Below, in pieces: positions 40,065 to 49,733 of a DNA stretch of 64,000 nt. Below the pieces are notes generated by a model. That model did no database searches. It was not told the origin of the DNA and saw only the letters and a list, made by a program, of their open reading frames with translations. This stretch comes from Poseidonocella sedimentorum (GTDB lineage: Bacteria; Pseudomonadota; Alphaproteobacteria; Rhodobacterales; Rhodobacteraceae), in contig NZ_FOYI01000012.1 in assembly GCF_900116005.1 (NCBI RefSeq), positions 27,936 to 91,935 on the forward strand, given 5' to 3'. Position numbers and translations under genes: made by a program. Positions within the stretch are counted from its first letter, which is position 1. Each line of letters opens with the position of its first letter.

Positions 40065-41372
40065 ATGGACGCGGCCACACCGTTGATTGATGCGACCTTC
40101 TGGATCACCTGCGGGGCGATCCTCATCCTGCTGGTCTGTTCGGGGTTCTTCTCGGGCTCCGAGACCGCGCTGACCGCCGCCTCGCGCGGCAAGCTCCGGG
40201 CCCAGGCCGACCGGGGCCAGCGCGGCGCGCAGCAGGCGCTCGCGATCACCGAGGACAACGAGCGCCTGATCGGCTCGGTGCTGCTGGGCAACAACCTCGT
40301 CAACATCCTCGCGACCTCCCTCGCGACCGCCCTCTTCACCCGCCTCTTCGGCGAAAGCGGCGTGGCGCTGGCCACGGTGGTGATGACGCTGCTGGTGCTG
40401 ATCTTCGCCGAGGTCCTGCCCAAGACCTACGCCATCACCAACGCCGAGACCGCCGCCGCCATCGTCGCGCGTCCCATCGGCCTTGTGGTCACCATCTTCG
40501 CGCCCGTGGTCACGGCCGTGCGCTGGCTGGTGCGCGGGGTGTTGCGGCTCTTCGGCGTCCAGACCGACCCGGACGCCCATTTCCTCGCCGTGCGCGAAGA
40601 GATCGCCGGCGCGCTGCAACTGGGCCATTCGGAGGGCGTGGTGGAGAAGGAGGACCGCGACCGGATCCTCGGCGCGCTCGACCTCTCGGACCGCTTCGTC
40701 GAGGAGATCATGCTCCACCGCTCGCAGATCGAGATGATCAACGCCGATGACGAGCCCGCCGCGATCCTCGCCCAATGCCTCGAAAGCCCGCACACGCGCC
40801 TGCCCGTCTTCCGCAACGATCCCGAAAACATCATCGGTCTGATCCACGCCAAGGACCTGCTGCGCGCGATGCACGCGATGATGTTCGGCCCCGACGCCAC
40901 GCCCGAGGGCCTGCGCAGCTTTGCCATCGCCAATGTCGCGATGGAGCCCTACTTCATCCCCGAGACCACCACGCTCGACGACCAGATGCGCGAATTCCTC
41001 CGCCGCCGGACGCATTTCGCCCTCGTGGTCGATGAATACGGCGCGCTGCAGGGGCTCATCACGCTCGAAGACATCCTCGAAGAGATCGTGGGCGAAATCA
41101 CCGACGAGTTCGACCGCCATGAGGACAGCCAGGTTCGCCGCGCCGAGGACGGCGCGTTCATCGTCGATGGGGCGATGACGATCCGCGATCTCAACCGCGC
41201 CACCGACTGGGCGCTCCCCGATGACGAGGCCAACACCATCGCCGGGCTCGTGATCCACGAGGCCCAGACCATCCCCACCACGGGCCAGGTCTTTTCCTTC
41301 CACGGCTTCCGCTTCGAGGTGCTCGCGCGCAAGGACAACCGCATCACCCGGCTCAAGATGCGCCCCCTCTGA
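40065..41372 (+). CDS. CNNM/CorC-family membrane protein (magnesium or cobalt efflux type)
   Basis: 435 residues. The N-terminal CNNM transmembrane domain (about 12-165; LLVCSGFFSGSETALTAASR, GNNLVNILATSLATALF) is followed by two CBS domains (about 210-335; HTRLPVFRNDPENIIGLIHAKD, FALVVDEYGALQGLITLEDILEEI) and a CorC/HlyC C-terminal domain (345-430). The family binds Mg-ATP through the CBS pair and exports divalent cations. The architecture is clear; the transported ion is not. Confidence 0.92.
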   Translation: MDAATPLIDATFWITCGAILILLVCSGFFSGSETALTAASRGKLRAQADRGQRGAQQALAITEDNERLIGSVLLGNNLVNILATSLATALFTRLFGESGVALATVVMTLLVLIFAEVLPKTYAITNAETAAAIVARPIGLVVTIFAPVVTAVRWLVRGVLRLFGVQTDPDAHFLAVREEIAGALQLGHSEGVVEKEDRDRILGALDLSDRFVEEIMLHRSQIEMINADDEPAAILAQCLESPHTRLPVFRNDPENIIGLIHAKDLLRAMHAMMFGPDATPEGLRSFAIANVAMEPYFIPETTTLDDQMREFLRRRTHFALVVDEYGALQGLITLEDILEEIVGEITDEFDRHEDSQVRRAEDGAFIVDGAMTIRDLNRATDWALPDDEANTIAGLVIHEAQTIPTTGQVFSFHGFRFEVLARKDNRITRLKMRPL

Positions 41373-41392
41373 GCGCAGGCCACCCTCAGCCG

Positions 41393-41408
41393 TTAACCTT
41401 GTGTTAAC
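41393..41408 (+). promoter_or_regulatory. CtrA-type box upstream of the VPLPA-CTERM gene
   Basis: TTAACCTTGTGTTAAC: TTAA, seven bases, TTAAC, an exact fit to the CtrA consensus. It lies just upstream of the -35 element of the next promoter and 67 bp before the start codon, a position that suits activation or interference. The next gene encodes a surface protein, a plausible cell-cycle target. Confidence 0.6.
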
Positions 41409-41416
41409 CAAATGCG

Positions 41417-41445
41417 TTGACAGGTCCCGCCCCGATCTCGAATAT
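41417..41445 (+). promoter_or_regulatory. Sigma-70 type promoter of the VPLPA-CTERM gene
   Basis: TTGACA at 41417-41422, then a 17-bp spacer and GAATAT at 41440-41445 (TATATT overlaps at 41443). The perfect -35 is uncommon in this GC-rich region. It lies 30 bp upstream of the start codon; GGGAG follows at 41464-41468 as the ribosome site. Confidence 0.6.
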
Positions 41446-41474
41446 ATTTCCGTTCAAGCTTTCGGGAGATATTC

Positions 41475-42179
41475 ATGAAACACCTTGTCGCGGCGGTTTT
41501 CGCCCTGTTGATCGGTCAGGCCGCAAGCGCCGCCACGGTGGTCGTCGACACCAATCCGAACATCAACACCGGCTACTCCGGCACCACCATCACGAACGGG
41601 GTGCAACACATTGACGTGTTGGCGAACGGGCAGAGCGATTTGCGTTTCGTTGCGGGGAGCTACTTTGGTGGCATCTCCTTCGCGCTCGTCTCTGGGGGGA
41701 GCTACGCAACCGACGGAAAGCTCTATCAGACAAGTATCGCCCGGTTTCGAGACGCGGTTTCTCTCGAGTATTTCCTGACCGGCTTCTCGGTTGGTGACCT
41801 CGTGGGAGAACCGGGGGCAACATTCGGCTCATCTGGGAAACTGTATGACGACACCTTTCTGAGCGAAAAAGGCCCCCTCAAAGCGCCCGGATCGACCGCC
41901 TACATCGGCTTTCGCATTCAAGCCAGCAGCACCTACGGGACAGATGATGGCCTCTATTTTATCGGCGCCCCCGAAGAGACCTACTATGGCTACATCGAAC
42001 TCACCCGGGGCAGCGTGATCCTGGGCGATATCGGCCTGTCAGGCATCAGCGGCGCCTCCGTGCTCATTCCCGCCAGCAGCTCGGGCGGGACGAGCACCGT
42101 GCCGCTGCCGGCGGGCATGCCGCTCCTTCTGGCCGGTCTCGGCGGCTTCGCGGCGCTGCGCCGCAAAGCGCGCGCCTGA
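41475..42179 (+). CDS. VPLPA-CTERM sorted surface or exported protein
   Basis: 234 residues. Sec signal peptide (MKHLVAAVFALLIGQAASA), a beta-rich Gly/Ser/Thr body without a recognised domain, and a C-terminal sorting signal from residue 209: VPLPAG, a hydrophobic stretch (MPLLLAGLGGFAAL), then RRKARA. This is the VPLPA-CTERM form of the PEP-CTERM signals handled by exosortase-like systems in Rhodobacterales. The sorting enzyme is not in the window. The central region (about 41600-41950) is less GC-rich than neighbours. A CtrA-type box and a promoter precede it. Confidence 0.85.
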   Translation: MKHLVAAVFALLIGQAASAATVVVDTNPNINTGYSGTTITNGVQHIDVLANGQSDLRFVAGSYFGGISFALVSGGSYATDGKLYQTSIARFRDAVSLEYFLTGFSVGDLVGEPGATFGSSGKLYDDTFLSEKGPLKAPGSTAYIGFRIQASSTYGTDDGLYFIGAPEETYYGYIELTRGSVILGDIGLSGISGASVLIPASSSGGTSTVPLPAGMPLLLAGLGGFAALRRKARA

Positions 42180-42390
42180 GCCGCGGGCCCCCAGGTTCAC
42201 CTCCGGAAAGCGGGCGTCCGCGCCCCTTTCCCCCATTCGCCCATGCACCCGCGCGCGGAGACAAAGACCGCAAGAGCAAAGGCCCGGTATGCCCCAAAGG
42301 CGCGGATGATCACCGATATCCAAGACTTTTTCACGCGCGTCCGCGGTGCTTTGCGTAGACGCAGAAAACTGTTCGATGCGATGTAGTGAG

Positions 42391-42534
42391 CTATCCGAAC
42401 GAGACCCCGAGCGCGCGAGCCAATCGCTTGGCGGCCTCGACGGCCTCATCACCGCGCAGCGGCCATGCCTGTGTCAGGCCCTCGATGATCACGAGCAGCT
42501 CGGTTTCGACCTCAACAAGACCGGTTGCAGCCAC
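42391..42534 (-). pseudogene. Short frame, possible gene remnant (47 residues)
   Basis: GTG start, TAG stop. The translation reads like a folded helical segment (VETELLVIIEGLTQAW, then LRGDEAVEAAKRLARALGVS), with protein-like amino-acid use. It begins 3 bp after the stop of another short frame; together they could be the broken end of one gene or two tiny coupled genes. No family recognised and no strong ribosome site. Confidence 0.35.
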
Positions 42535-42537
42535 CGC

Positions 42538-42609
42538 TTAGGACGCGACCTCCGCCTTGCGGCGTTCGCGAAGCTCTCGGAGTGGGCCGCTCGAGACATG
42601 GAAACTCAC
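42538..42609 (-). pseudogene. Short frame, possible gene remnant (23 residues)
   Basis: GTG at 42609 to TAA at 42538. The basic amphipathic end (RELRERRKAEVAS) looks protein-like. The frame stays open further upstream, into the antisense strand of the ligase gene, so a truncated 5' end is possible. Listed only because of its tandem position with the next short frame. Confidence 0.22.
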
Positions 42610-42691
42610 CAACCCGGTTTGCAGGCACCCCCAAGATTTTCCTTGTCTCCCGGCGGGGTGATCGGCTGAAATGGCGCAAAGGGAGGCGCCC

Positions 42692-43831
42692 ATGAGTGAT
42701 CCGGATTTCACCATCGGCATCGAGGAAGAATACCTTCTCGTCGATACCGAGACCATGGCGCTGGCCGAGGCGCCCGAGGCGCTGATGGCCGATTGCTCGG
42801 CCGCGCTGGAGGGCCAGTTCAGCCCCGAGTTCCTGCAATGCCAGGTCGAGATCGGCACCCGCGTCTGCGCCAACGTGACCGAGGCACGCGAGGATCTCAA
42901 ACGCCTGCGCAGTACGGTGGCCAAGGCCGCCGCCGCCTACGGGCTCGCCCCGATCGCCGCCTCCTGCCATCCCTTCGCCGATTGGAAGCAGCAAAGCCAC
43001 ACCGACCGCGAGCGCTACAAGGCGCTGCATCGGAGCATGGGCAGCGTGGCCGACCGGCTGCTCATCTGCGGGATGCATGTCCATGTGGGCCTCGGCGATG
43101 ACACGCTGCGTATCGACCTGATGCGACAAGCCAGCTATTTCCTGCCCCACCTGCTGGCGCTCTCCGCCTCCTCCCCCTTCTGGCAAGGGCAGGACACACG
43201 CATGGCGAGTTTTCGCATTTCGGTCTTCGACAACATGCCCCGCACCGGCCTGCCGCCGCAGTTCTCGGCCTGGTCGGACTACCAGCGCTCGGTCGATACG
43301 CTGGTTGATCTCGGCTGCATCGAGGACAGCACCAAGATCTGGTGGGACATGCGCCCCTCGGCCCGGTTCCCGACGCTGGAGACCCGGATCATGGATGTCC
43401 AGCCGCGGCTCGAACACGCGCTCACGCTGGCCGCGCTCAACCAATGCCTGATGCGGATGCTGACGCGGCTGCGCCGCCGGAACCAGCGCTGGCGGATCTA
43501 TGATCCCTTCCTCATCGCCGAAAACCGCTGGCGCGCGCAGCGCTACGGCACGACCGAAGGACTGATCGATTTCGGCGAGGCGGCGATCAAGCCTTTCCCG
43601 GAGCTGATGAGCGAACTCGTGGGCCTTCTGAGCGAGGACGCCGCGGCTCTGGGCTGCACCGATGAGCTCGCCGCGGTGCAGGATATCCTCGCCTCAGGCA
43701 CCAGCGCCGAGCGCCAGCGCGCCGTTCTCACCGAAGAAAGCGGCGGCTCGGACGCGGGCGAGCCCCCCGCCGAGCCCGCCCTGCGCGCCGTCGTCGCGCA
43801 CCTCATCGAGGAGTATCACGCCGATCTCTGA
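42692..43831 (+). CDS. Carboxylate-amine ligase (YbdK / glutamate-cysteine ligase type 2 family)
   Basis: 379 residues from ATG 42692 with GGGAGG and a 5-nt gap; the ATG 21 bp upstream precedes the ribosome site and is rejected. Signatures: [29 protein letters not shown], the histidine cluster [25 protein letters not shown] and THETRIMD-like [10 protein letters not shown]. coli YbdK has weak glutamate-cysteine ligase activity; the physiological product of most members is unknown. Confidence 0.9.
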   Translation: MSDPDFTIGIEEEYLLVDTETMALAEAPEALMADCSAALEGQFSPEFLQCQVEIGTRVCANVTEAREDLKRLRSTVAKAAAAYGLAPIAASCHPFADWKQQSHTDRERYKALHRSMGSVADRLLICGMHVHVGLGDDTLRIDLMRQASYFLPHLLALSASSPFWQGQDTRMASFRISVFDNMPRTGLPPQFSAWSDYQRSVDTLVDLGCIEDSTKIWWDMRPSARFPTLETRIMDVQPRLEHALTLAALNQCLMRMLTRLRRRNQRWRIYDPFLIAENRWRAQRYGTTEGLIDFGEAAIKPFPELMSELVGLLSEDAAALGCTDELAAVQDILASGTSAERQRAVLTEESGGSDAGEPPAEPALRAVVAHLIEEYHADL

Positions 43832-43861
43832 GCCCCGCCCCCTGCCGCGCAGGGGCCGCGC

Positions 43862-44833
43862 TCAATTCTCGGTATGCACCTTCTCGGTCCCCGGCGCGTA
43901 ATGCTGGCTTTCCTTGCCGAAATAGCCCTTGAGCCGCCCGGTCCCGATCCCGGCCTTGTAGACCGCCTTGACGAGGTATTTCCGCCCCTTGATCGGCGCC
44001 GCGATGACATTGACCACCGCATCGAGATAGCGGCTGATCGCATAGGGCACGACGCGCCCCAAAGGGACCTTGCGCAGCCGCACGCTGTTGGCAGCCTGAT
44101 CGCGGGCCCGGGCGAATTGATAGGAGATCCTGAGCCGGCTCTGCGGTGTCGGCTCCTCGACGATCGCGCTCGGGATCCAGCCGACCTTGCCGCCCGCCGC
44201 CGCCATGTCGAGCGAGAAGCGCGTGTCGGACCCGCCCGTGAATTGCAGAGCCTCGTTGAACCGGATGCCGAGCGCCGAGACCGTCGACAGCCGCGCGCAC
44301 CAGTTGTTGGTGTAGACCGGGAATTTCCAGTCCGTGCCCTCTACGGCCATACGAGCGCGGCGCCGGTTGCGCTTCTTGCCGCGCTCCAACAGATATTCGA
44401 GACAGGCCTTGTTCCAAAAGCCCAGCTCCCCCTTCGCGGCGGTGTAATGCACCGGCCCCCCCGCAAGATCGAGCCCGCGCGCCTGCAGTCCACCGAAGAG
44501 TTCCACCAGCCAGTCGGACCGCACCAACTCGTCGTCATCGACAAAGGTGAGAAAATCGCAGCCCTCGGCGAGGGCCATATCGAGAACACGATTGCGCGCC
44601 ATCGGGATGCCCGGCCGCGTTTCCAGCTCAAGCTTGGCGGAATAGCCCGTCCGCCCGGCAAACTCGTCGACGATTTCCTGCATGCTCAGCGCGGCGTCGT
44701 TCTCGGCGAAGAGAAAGACAACCTCGATGCCCTCGGGAAGCGCCATCGCCTCGAAGCTCTCCAGCATTTCGGCGAACATCACCGGACGGCGGCGGGTAAT
44801 CGCCCCGACCCCGAGTTTCAACTGCTCCGCCAT
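43862..44833 (-). CDS. Family 2 glycosyltransferase
   Basis: 323 residues from ATG 44833 with AGGAG upstream; a TTG six codons earlier is less likely. GT-A fold: VGAITRRRPVMFAEMLESFEAM at the N-terminus, the DxD-like FVDDDELVRSDWL that holds the nucleotide-sugar metal, NNWCARLSTV and GGSDTRFSLDMAAAGGKVGW. The C-terminal 80 residues are basic and may contact the membrane. It probably adds a sugar to a surface glycan. It ends 30 bp from the convergent ligase gene. Confidence 0.85.
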   Translation of the reverse strand: MAEQLKLGVGAITRRRPVMFAEMLESFEAMALPEGIEVVFLFAENDAALSMQEIVDEFAGRTGYSAKLELETRPGIPMARNRVLDMALAEGCDFLTFVDDDELVRSDWLVELFGGLQARGLDLAGGPVHYTAAKGELGFWNKACLEYLLERGKKRNRRRARMAVEGTDWKFPVYTNNWCARLSTVSALGIRFNEALQFTGGSDTRFSLDMAAAGGKVGWIPSAIVEEPTPQSRLRISYQFARARDQAANSVRLRKVPLGRVVPYAISRYLDAVVNVIAAPIKGRKYLVKAVYKAGIGTGRLKGYFGKESQHYAPGTEKVHTEN

Positions 44834-44910
44834 GCCCGTCTCCTGACCCAATCGCGCTCCAACCCACCTGTCTCAAGAAGCGCGGATCGCGTCAACTGAG
44901 CAAGCGCGGC

Positions 44911-47769
44911 TTACTCCGCCGCGACCGACTTCGCCTCGAGCATCGGTCCAAGATAGCGACCGGTATGGCTGCGCGGTTCCTGCGCCACCTTTTCCGGCGT
45001 GCCCACGGCCACGATTTCGCCCCCGCCATCGCCACCTTCCGGTCCGATATCGATGATCCAATCCGCGGTCTTGATCACGTCGAGATTGTGTTCGATGACC
45101 ACAACCGTGTTGCCCTGATCCACCAACTCATGCAGCACTTCGAGAAGTTTGCGCACGTCCTCGAAATGCAGGCCCGTGGTCGGCTCATCAAGGATGTACA
45201 GCGTCCGCCCCGTCGAGCGTTTGCTGAGCTCCTTCGACAGCTTCACCCGCTGCGCTTCGCCGCCCGAGAGCGTCGTCGCCTGCTGACCCACCTTGATATA
45301 CCCAAGCCCCACGCGCATCAGCGCATCCATCTTCTCGCGGATCGATGGAACGGCCTTGAAGAACTCCTGAGCATCTTCAACCGTCATATCAAGAACGTCC
45401 GCTATGCTCTTGCCTTTGAACGTAATTTCCAAAGTCTCACGGTTGTACCTCTTGCCCCCGCAGGTCTCGCAAGTGACGTAGACGTCCGGCAGGAAATGCA
45501 TCTCGATCTTGATCACGCCGTCGCCGGTGCAGGCCTCACAGCGCCCGCCCTTGACGTTGAACGAAAACCGCCCCGGCTTGTAGCCCCGCGCCTTGGCCTC
45601 GGGCAGGCCCGCGAACCAGTCGCGGATCGGGGTGAAGGCCCCGGTGTAAGTGGCTGGATTCGAACGCGGCGTCCGGCCGATGGGGCGTTGATCGATGTCG
45701 ATCACCTTGTCCAGATGTTCAAGCCCCTTGATCGTCTCGCACGGCGCCGGCGTCTGGCGCGCGCCGTTGAGCCGCATGGAGGCCGTCTTGAAGAGCGTCT
45801 CGATCGTCAGCGTCGACTTTCCGCCGCCGGACACGCCTGAGACACAGACGAATTTGCCCAGGGGAAACTCGGCCGTCACCTTCTTTAGGTTGTTACCCGT
45901 CGCCTTTACGACCTTGATTTTCTTTCCGTTTCCGGTGCGCCGTGTGCCGGGCACCGCGATCTCGCGCGCGCCGGAGAGGTATTGCCCCGTGACCGATCCC
46001 GCATCGGCGGTGATGGCCTCAGGCGTTCCGTGGCTGACGACCTGGCCGCCATGAACCCCGGCGCCGGGGCCGATGTCGAAGACATAGTCCGCCTCGCGGA
46101 TCGCCTCCTCGTCGTGCTCGACGACGATCACCGTATTGCCTTGATCGCGCAGGTTTTTCAGCGTGGTGAGAAGCCGATCGTTGTCGCGCTGATGCAGGCC
46201 GATGGAGGGCTCGTCGAGGACATAGAGCACGCCCGTCAGGCCGCTCCCGATCTGGGAAGCGAGCCGAATCCGTTGGCTCTCCCCGCCCGAAAGCGTGCCC
46301 GCGTTGCGGCTCAGGGTGAGGTATTCGAGCCCGACGTTGTTGAGAAAACCGAGCCGTTCGCGAATTTCCTTAAGGATCGCGCCGGCGATTTCGTTCTTTT
46401 GCTTGCTGAGCCGCGCGGGCACCTCTTCGCACCAATCAAATGCCTCTTTGATAGACATTTCAACGACTTGCCCGACGTGAAGGTCCGCGATCTTCACCGC
46501 AAGCGCCTCTTCGCGCAGCCGGTAGCCGCCACAGGTCCCGCAGGACCGGTTGTTCTGATAGCGCTCGAATTCCTCGCGGACCCAGTTGCTGTCGGTCTCG
46601 CGGTAACGCCGCTGCATGTTGGGGATCACGCCCTCGAAGGTTCGCGAAATCTGGTAAACGCGGCCGCCTTCGTCATAGCGGAACTGGATCTCCTCCTCGC
46701 CGGAGCCATAGAGGAACACCTGTTTGACTGGGGCCGGCAAATCCTTCCAGCGCGCGCGCTTGTCGAACGCGTAATGCTTTGAAATCGCATCGATTGTCTG
46801 GGTGAAATAGGGGGATTTCCCCTTGCGCCACGGCGCGATGGCGCCATCGCCCACCGCGAGCGTCACGTCGGGGACAACAAGTTGCTCATCGAAGAACAGC
46901 TCAACCCCGAGACCGTCGCATTCCGGGCAGGCTCCGAAGGGCGCGTTGAAGGAAAACAGCCGCGGTTCGATCTCGGGAATAGTGAACCCGCTGACCGGAC
47001 AGGCGAAATTCTCGGAGAAGGTGATCCGCTCGGGCTCGCCTTCCTTCGGCGCGGTCTCGAAAATGGCGATTCCGTCGGCAAGGTCGAGCGCGGTGCGGAA
47101 ACTGTCGGCCAGCCGCGTTTCCATCCCCTCGCGCACAACGATCCGGTCCACCACAACGTCGATGTCATGGCGGAACTTCTTGTCCAGCGTGGGCGGCTCG
47201 TCGAGCTCGTAAAACGCCCCGTCGACCTTGACCCGTTGGAAGCCCTGCTTTCGCAGATCCATGAATTCCTTGCGATATTCCCCTTTCCGATCCCGCACGA
47301 TCGGCGCGAGAAGAAAGGCGCGCGTCCCCTCTTCCAGCCCCATGACCCGGTCGACCATGTCCTGCACCTGCTGCGCTTCGATCGGCAGGCCGGTGGCGGG
47401 GGAATAGGGCGTGCCCGCGCGGGCGAAAAGCAGGCGGAGGTAGTCGTAGATCTCGGTCACGGTGCCCACGGTCGAGCGCGGGTTCTTGGAGGTGGTCTTT
47501 TGCTCGATGGAAATCGCCGGGCTCAGACCCGCGATGTGATCCACATCGGGCTTTTCCATCATATCCAGGAATTGGCGCGCATAGGCCGAGAGCGATTCGA
47601 CGTAGCGCCGCTGCCCTTCGGCATAGATCGTATCGAACGCGAGCGAGGATTTCCCCGAGCCCGAAAGCCCGGTGATCACCACCAGCTGGTCCCGCGGGAT
47701 ATCGACGTCGATCCCCTTGAGATTGTGTTCCCGCGCGCCGCGGACTTCGATGAACTTCTGCTCAGCCAT
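44911..47769 (-). CDS. uvrA: Excinuclease ABC subunit A
   Basis: 952 residues from ATG 47769. Two ABC ATPase modules, each split by inserts: Walker [15 protein letters not shown] near residue 35 and [14 protein letters not shown] near 650; signature LSGGESQR and LSGGEAQR; zinc motifs CPECDGLG ... CGTCGGYR and CEACTGDG ... [10 protein letters not shown]. It recognises damaged DNA for nucleotide excision repair. A LexA-type box 66 bp upstream indicates SOS control. A long in-frame upstream extension covers the MFS gene in another frame and is rejected. Confidence 0.97.
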   Translation of the reverse strand: MAEQKFIEVRGAREHNLKGIDVDIPRDQLVVITGLSGSGKSSLAFDTIYAEGQRRYVESLSAYARQFLDMMEKPDVDHIAGLSPAISIEQKTTSKNPRSTVGTVTEIYDYLRLLFARAGTPYSPATGLPIEAQQVQDMVDRVMGLEEGTRAFLLAPIVRDRKGEYRKEFMDLRKQGFQRVKVDGAFYELDEPPTLDKKFRHDIDVVVDRIVVREGMETRLADSFRTALDLADGIAIFETAPKEGEPERITFSENFACPVSGFTIPEIEPRLFSFNAPFGACPECDGLGVELFFDEQLVVPDVTLAVGDGAIAPWRKGKSPYFTQTIDAISKHYAFDKRARWKDLPAPVKQVFLYGSGEEEIQFRYDEGGRVYQISRTFEGVIPNMQRRYRETDSNWVREEFERYQNNRSCGTCGGYRLREEALAVKIADLHVGQVVEMSIKEAFDWCEEVPARLSKQKNEIAGAILKEIRERLGFLNNVGLEYLTLSRNAGTLSGGESQRIRLASQIGSGLTGVLYVLDEPSIGLHQRDNDRLLTTLKNLRDQGNTVIVVEHDEEAIREADYVFDIGPGAGVHGGQVVSHGTPEAITADAGSVTGQYLSGAREIAVPGTRRTGNGKKIKVVKATGNNLKKVTAEFPLGKFVCVSGVSGGGKSTLTIETLFKTASMRLNGARQTPAPCETIKGLEHLDKVIDIDQRPIGRTPRSNPATYTGAFTPIRDWFAGLPEAKARGYKPGRFSFNVKGGRCEACTGDGVIKIEMHFLPDVYVTCETCGGKRYNRETLEITFKGKSIADVLDMTVEDAQEFFKAVPSIREKMDALMRVGLGYIKVGQQATTLSGGEAQRVKLSKELSKRSTGRTLYILDEPTTGLHFEDVRKLLEVLHELVDQGNTVVVIEHNLDVIKTADWIIDIGPEGGDGGGEIVAVGTPEKVAQEPRSHTGRYLGPMLEAKSVAAE

Positions 47770-47834
47770 GAGACACCTTCTGTCAACGGGACAGGACATA
47801 GGTCCTTTGCCCCGAGTCTCCAATGGGTCACGCG

Positions 47835-47849
47835 GAACAAAATAGGAAC
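47835..47849 (-). promoter_or_regulatory. LexA (SOS) box upstream of uvrA
   Basis: On the minus strand GTTC, seven bases, GTTC: the direct-repeat operator used by LexA in Rhodobacter and other alphaproteobacteria (plus strand GAACAAAATAGGAAC). It is 66 bp ahead of the uvrA start, immediately after the MFS stop. Confidence 0.75.
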
Positions 47850-47858
47850 TCGGGTCGA

Positions 47859-49064
47859 TTATGTCGAGAGCTTTCGCCGCCGTGCGAGCCAGGCATGCAC
47901 AGCGATGCCCCCGGCGCAGAGGACGAGCACGTATCCGACCACCCCCGAAAAGCCAGATTGAGCGATCAGGAAGGCAAGGATCGGCGGGCCCAGCGTCGAG
48001 CCGACATTGCCCATCTGCGCGAGCGCTCCGGCGGCGTTGGCGCGGTCTGTGAGCGAGTCGGAGAGCGCGCCGAGCAGAGCGAAACTGGCGCTGGAGGAGA
48101 AGCCCGAAACGCACATCATCGCGATGGCAAGAAGGGTGAAAATCCCGTCCTGTCCGAGGGTTAGAGCCAGCGGCAGCACCATCAGCCCCATCAGCAGAAA
48201 ACCGGCCTGCGCAACCGGGACCGGGTTGAAATAGCGCAGGGCGAGCACGCCGAGGGTGAGCGAGAGGCAGAGCGAGGCGAGCGGCATGCTGGCCGAAAAG
48301 CCCGGGCGAAGCGGCTCGGCGACGAAGCCCGGCAGGTAGGTGAGCAGCGCCACGTAGGCGGCCGTGTACCACACGAACCCGAGGCCTGGCGCGGCAACCA
48401 CGGGGCTGGCATAGATCCGCCGGTGGACGGCGATCCAGTCGGAAAGCGAGCTGCGGCTGCGGTTCGGGAGCGGGACGGATGGCTCATCGGCGGGCAGCGC
48501 GACGAAGAGTGTGCCGGCCAGCGCAAGCATGATCCCGCCGTGGGCGATGAGCAGCGCGGGCAATCCGCCAAGGGCGAGCACTGGCGGCGCAAGCAGGGCG
48601 AGCAGCGCATAGGACACGGCGAAGAACGTGCCCCAGAGGGCCATGGCGGCCGAGCGGGCGCGGCCTGAGCTATGGGACGAGATGAGCACCGGGCCGGCAA
48701 CGACGATGAGGATATGCGACGCCCCTTCGATCAGGCGCAGGGCGATCATCAGCGGATAGCCCGGCAGGCTGGCCTCGACAAAGGAGAGCACCCCGCCCGA
48801 TGCAAGCCCGTAGACGATCGCCCGGCGAAACCCGATCCGGCCGACGATCACGCCCGCGGCGATGCCGAAGATGAGCCCGCACAGCCCCACGGCGGAGACG
48901 AGGAACCCGATCTGCGCCGGCGATACCGGATAGCGCGCGGCGACCCCGTCAATGGCGATCGCAACCTTGCCGAACTGGGCCGCGGCACCGAGGCCGGCAA
49001 ACCAGATCAGGAACACTAGTGGAACATGGGTGCGCGCGGGCGGCAGGGTGAGGGTCGCGGTCAT
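47859..49064 (-). CDS. Major facilitator superfamily transporter
   Basis: 401 residues with about 12 membrane helices. The MFS A-motif region between helices 2 and 3 reads [16 protein letters not shown], and helices 4-5 contain [18 protein letters not shown]. The N-terminal [22 protein letters not shown] resembles cyanate/aromatic or drug:H+ antiporter branches. No adjacent metabolic gene points to a substrate. It lies upstream of uvrA on the same strand, but the LexA box between them suggests separate control. Confidence 0.88.
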   Translation of the reverse strand: MTATLTLPPARTHVPLVFLIWFAGLGAAAQFGKVAIAIDGVAARYPVSPAQIGFLVSAVGLCGLIFGIAAGVIVGRIGFRRAIVYGLASGGVLSFVEASLPGYPLMIALRLIEGASHILIVVAGPVLISSHSSGRARSAAMALWGTFFAVSYALLALLAPPVLALGGLPALLIAHGGIMLALAGTLFVALPADEPSVPLPNRSRSSLSDWIAVHRRIYASPVVAAPGLGFVWYTAAYVALLTYLPGFVAEPLRPGFSASMPLASLCLSLTLGVLALRYFNPVPVAQAGFLLMGLMVLPLALTLGQDGIFTLLAIAMMCVSGFSSSASFALLGALSDSLTDRANAAGALAQMGNVGSTLGPPILAFLIAQSGFSGVVGYVLVLCAGGIAVHAWLARRRKLST

Positions 49065-49204
49065 GGGGCATCGTTAGCGCGTATCGCGGCCACAGGGGAA
49101 GGCGCAAACCGCGGCGCAGTCGAGCAAAATTGGAGCGACCTGCGGAAGTCGTTTTGCCGCAATCCCTTATGGTGCAGAGCTCATCTTGCTGAATCGCGTG
49201 GCGC

Positions 49205-49654
49205 CTAGCCCACGCGGCTGTAGTGCGAGGTCATGACGTAGGATTTGCGCGGCCCCTGCACCACCCATTCGCTGCTCCAGCTCGGGAACCGGGAGAAATC
49301 ATAGCGCACGTGATAGCGGTCCGGGCCGCAGTCGTGTCGGGCTTCGGGCGCCTCGGCGTTGGGATCGAACCTGTGGAAGGGCCGGCCGTCATCATAGCGC
49401 ACGTCGATGAGCGCGCCCTCGGCCCGGAAGAGATAGCGACGTTCGGCGTGCATGGGCCGTTCACCGGGCAGATGCAGCGTGCCGTGTTCATGATAGACCA
49501 TGCCGGAGCCCTGGCCGCGATCCTCAGGGCGAATCTCGGCTTTGCCGATGAATTGGGCGCTGCGGCCATCCGCCTCAAGGATGACGCGCCCCAGCTTCCA
49601 CGCCCCTTGAAGCATGTCCAATGTGAGCGGGTCGTCTTTGGCGATATCTTTCAT
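49205..49654 (-). CDS. DUF6314 family protein
   Basis: About 150 residues from ATG 49654 (ATG 49669 is also possible). A beta-rich pattern: LQGAWKLGRVILEADGRSAQFIGKA, YHEHGTLHLPGE, ERRYLFRAEGALIDVRYDDGRPFHRF, then HDCGPDRYHVRYDF and WVVQGPRKSYVMTSHYSRV. This fits the DUF6314 family, which looks like a small lipocalin- or FABP-like barrel. Function unknown. It is divergent from purB, 79 bp away. Confidence 0.82.
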   Translation of the reverse strand: MKDIAKDDPLTLDMLQGAWKLGRVILEADGRSAQFIGKAEIRPEDRGQGSGMVYHEHGTLHLPGERPMHAERRYLFRAEGALIDVRYDDGRPFHRFDPNAEAPEARHDCGPDRYHVRYDFSRFPSWSSEWVVQGPRKSYVMTSHYSRVG

Positions 49655-49733
49655 TGCTTTGCTCTTCATCTTGTGGCCCGGCCCCGGACCTTCTAAACCC
49701 CGCGTCAAATCCCCGCGATCGAGAAGGCTGCCC

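Larger units (their letters stand above)
42180..42691. other. 512-bp intergenic region with possible gene remnants
   Basis: No full gene is supported. The plus-strand ORF through 42346-42669 has no ribosome site and a composition unlike protein. On the minus strand two short frames look coding (42391-42534 and 42538-42609, described separately). The stretch at 42320-42400 is less GC-rich. The last 30 bp carry GGGAGG, the ribosome site of the next gene. This could be the scar of a lost gene. Confidence 0.5.
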
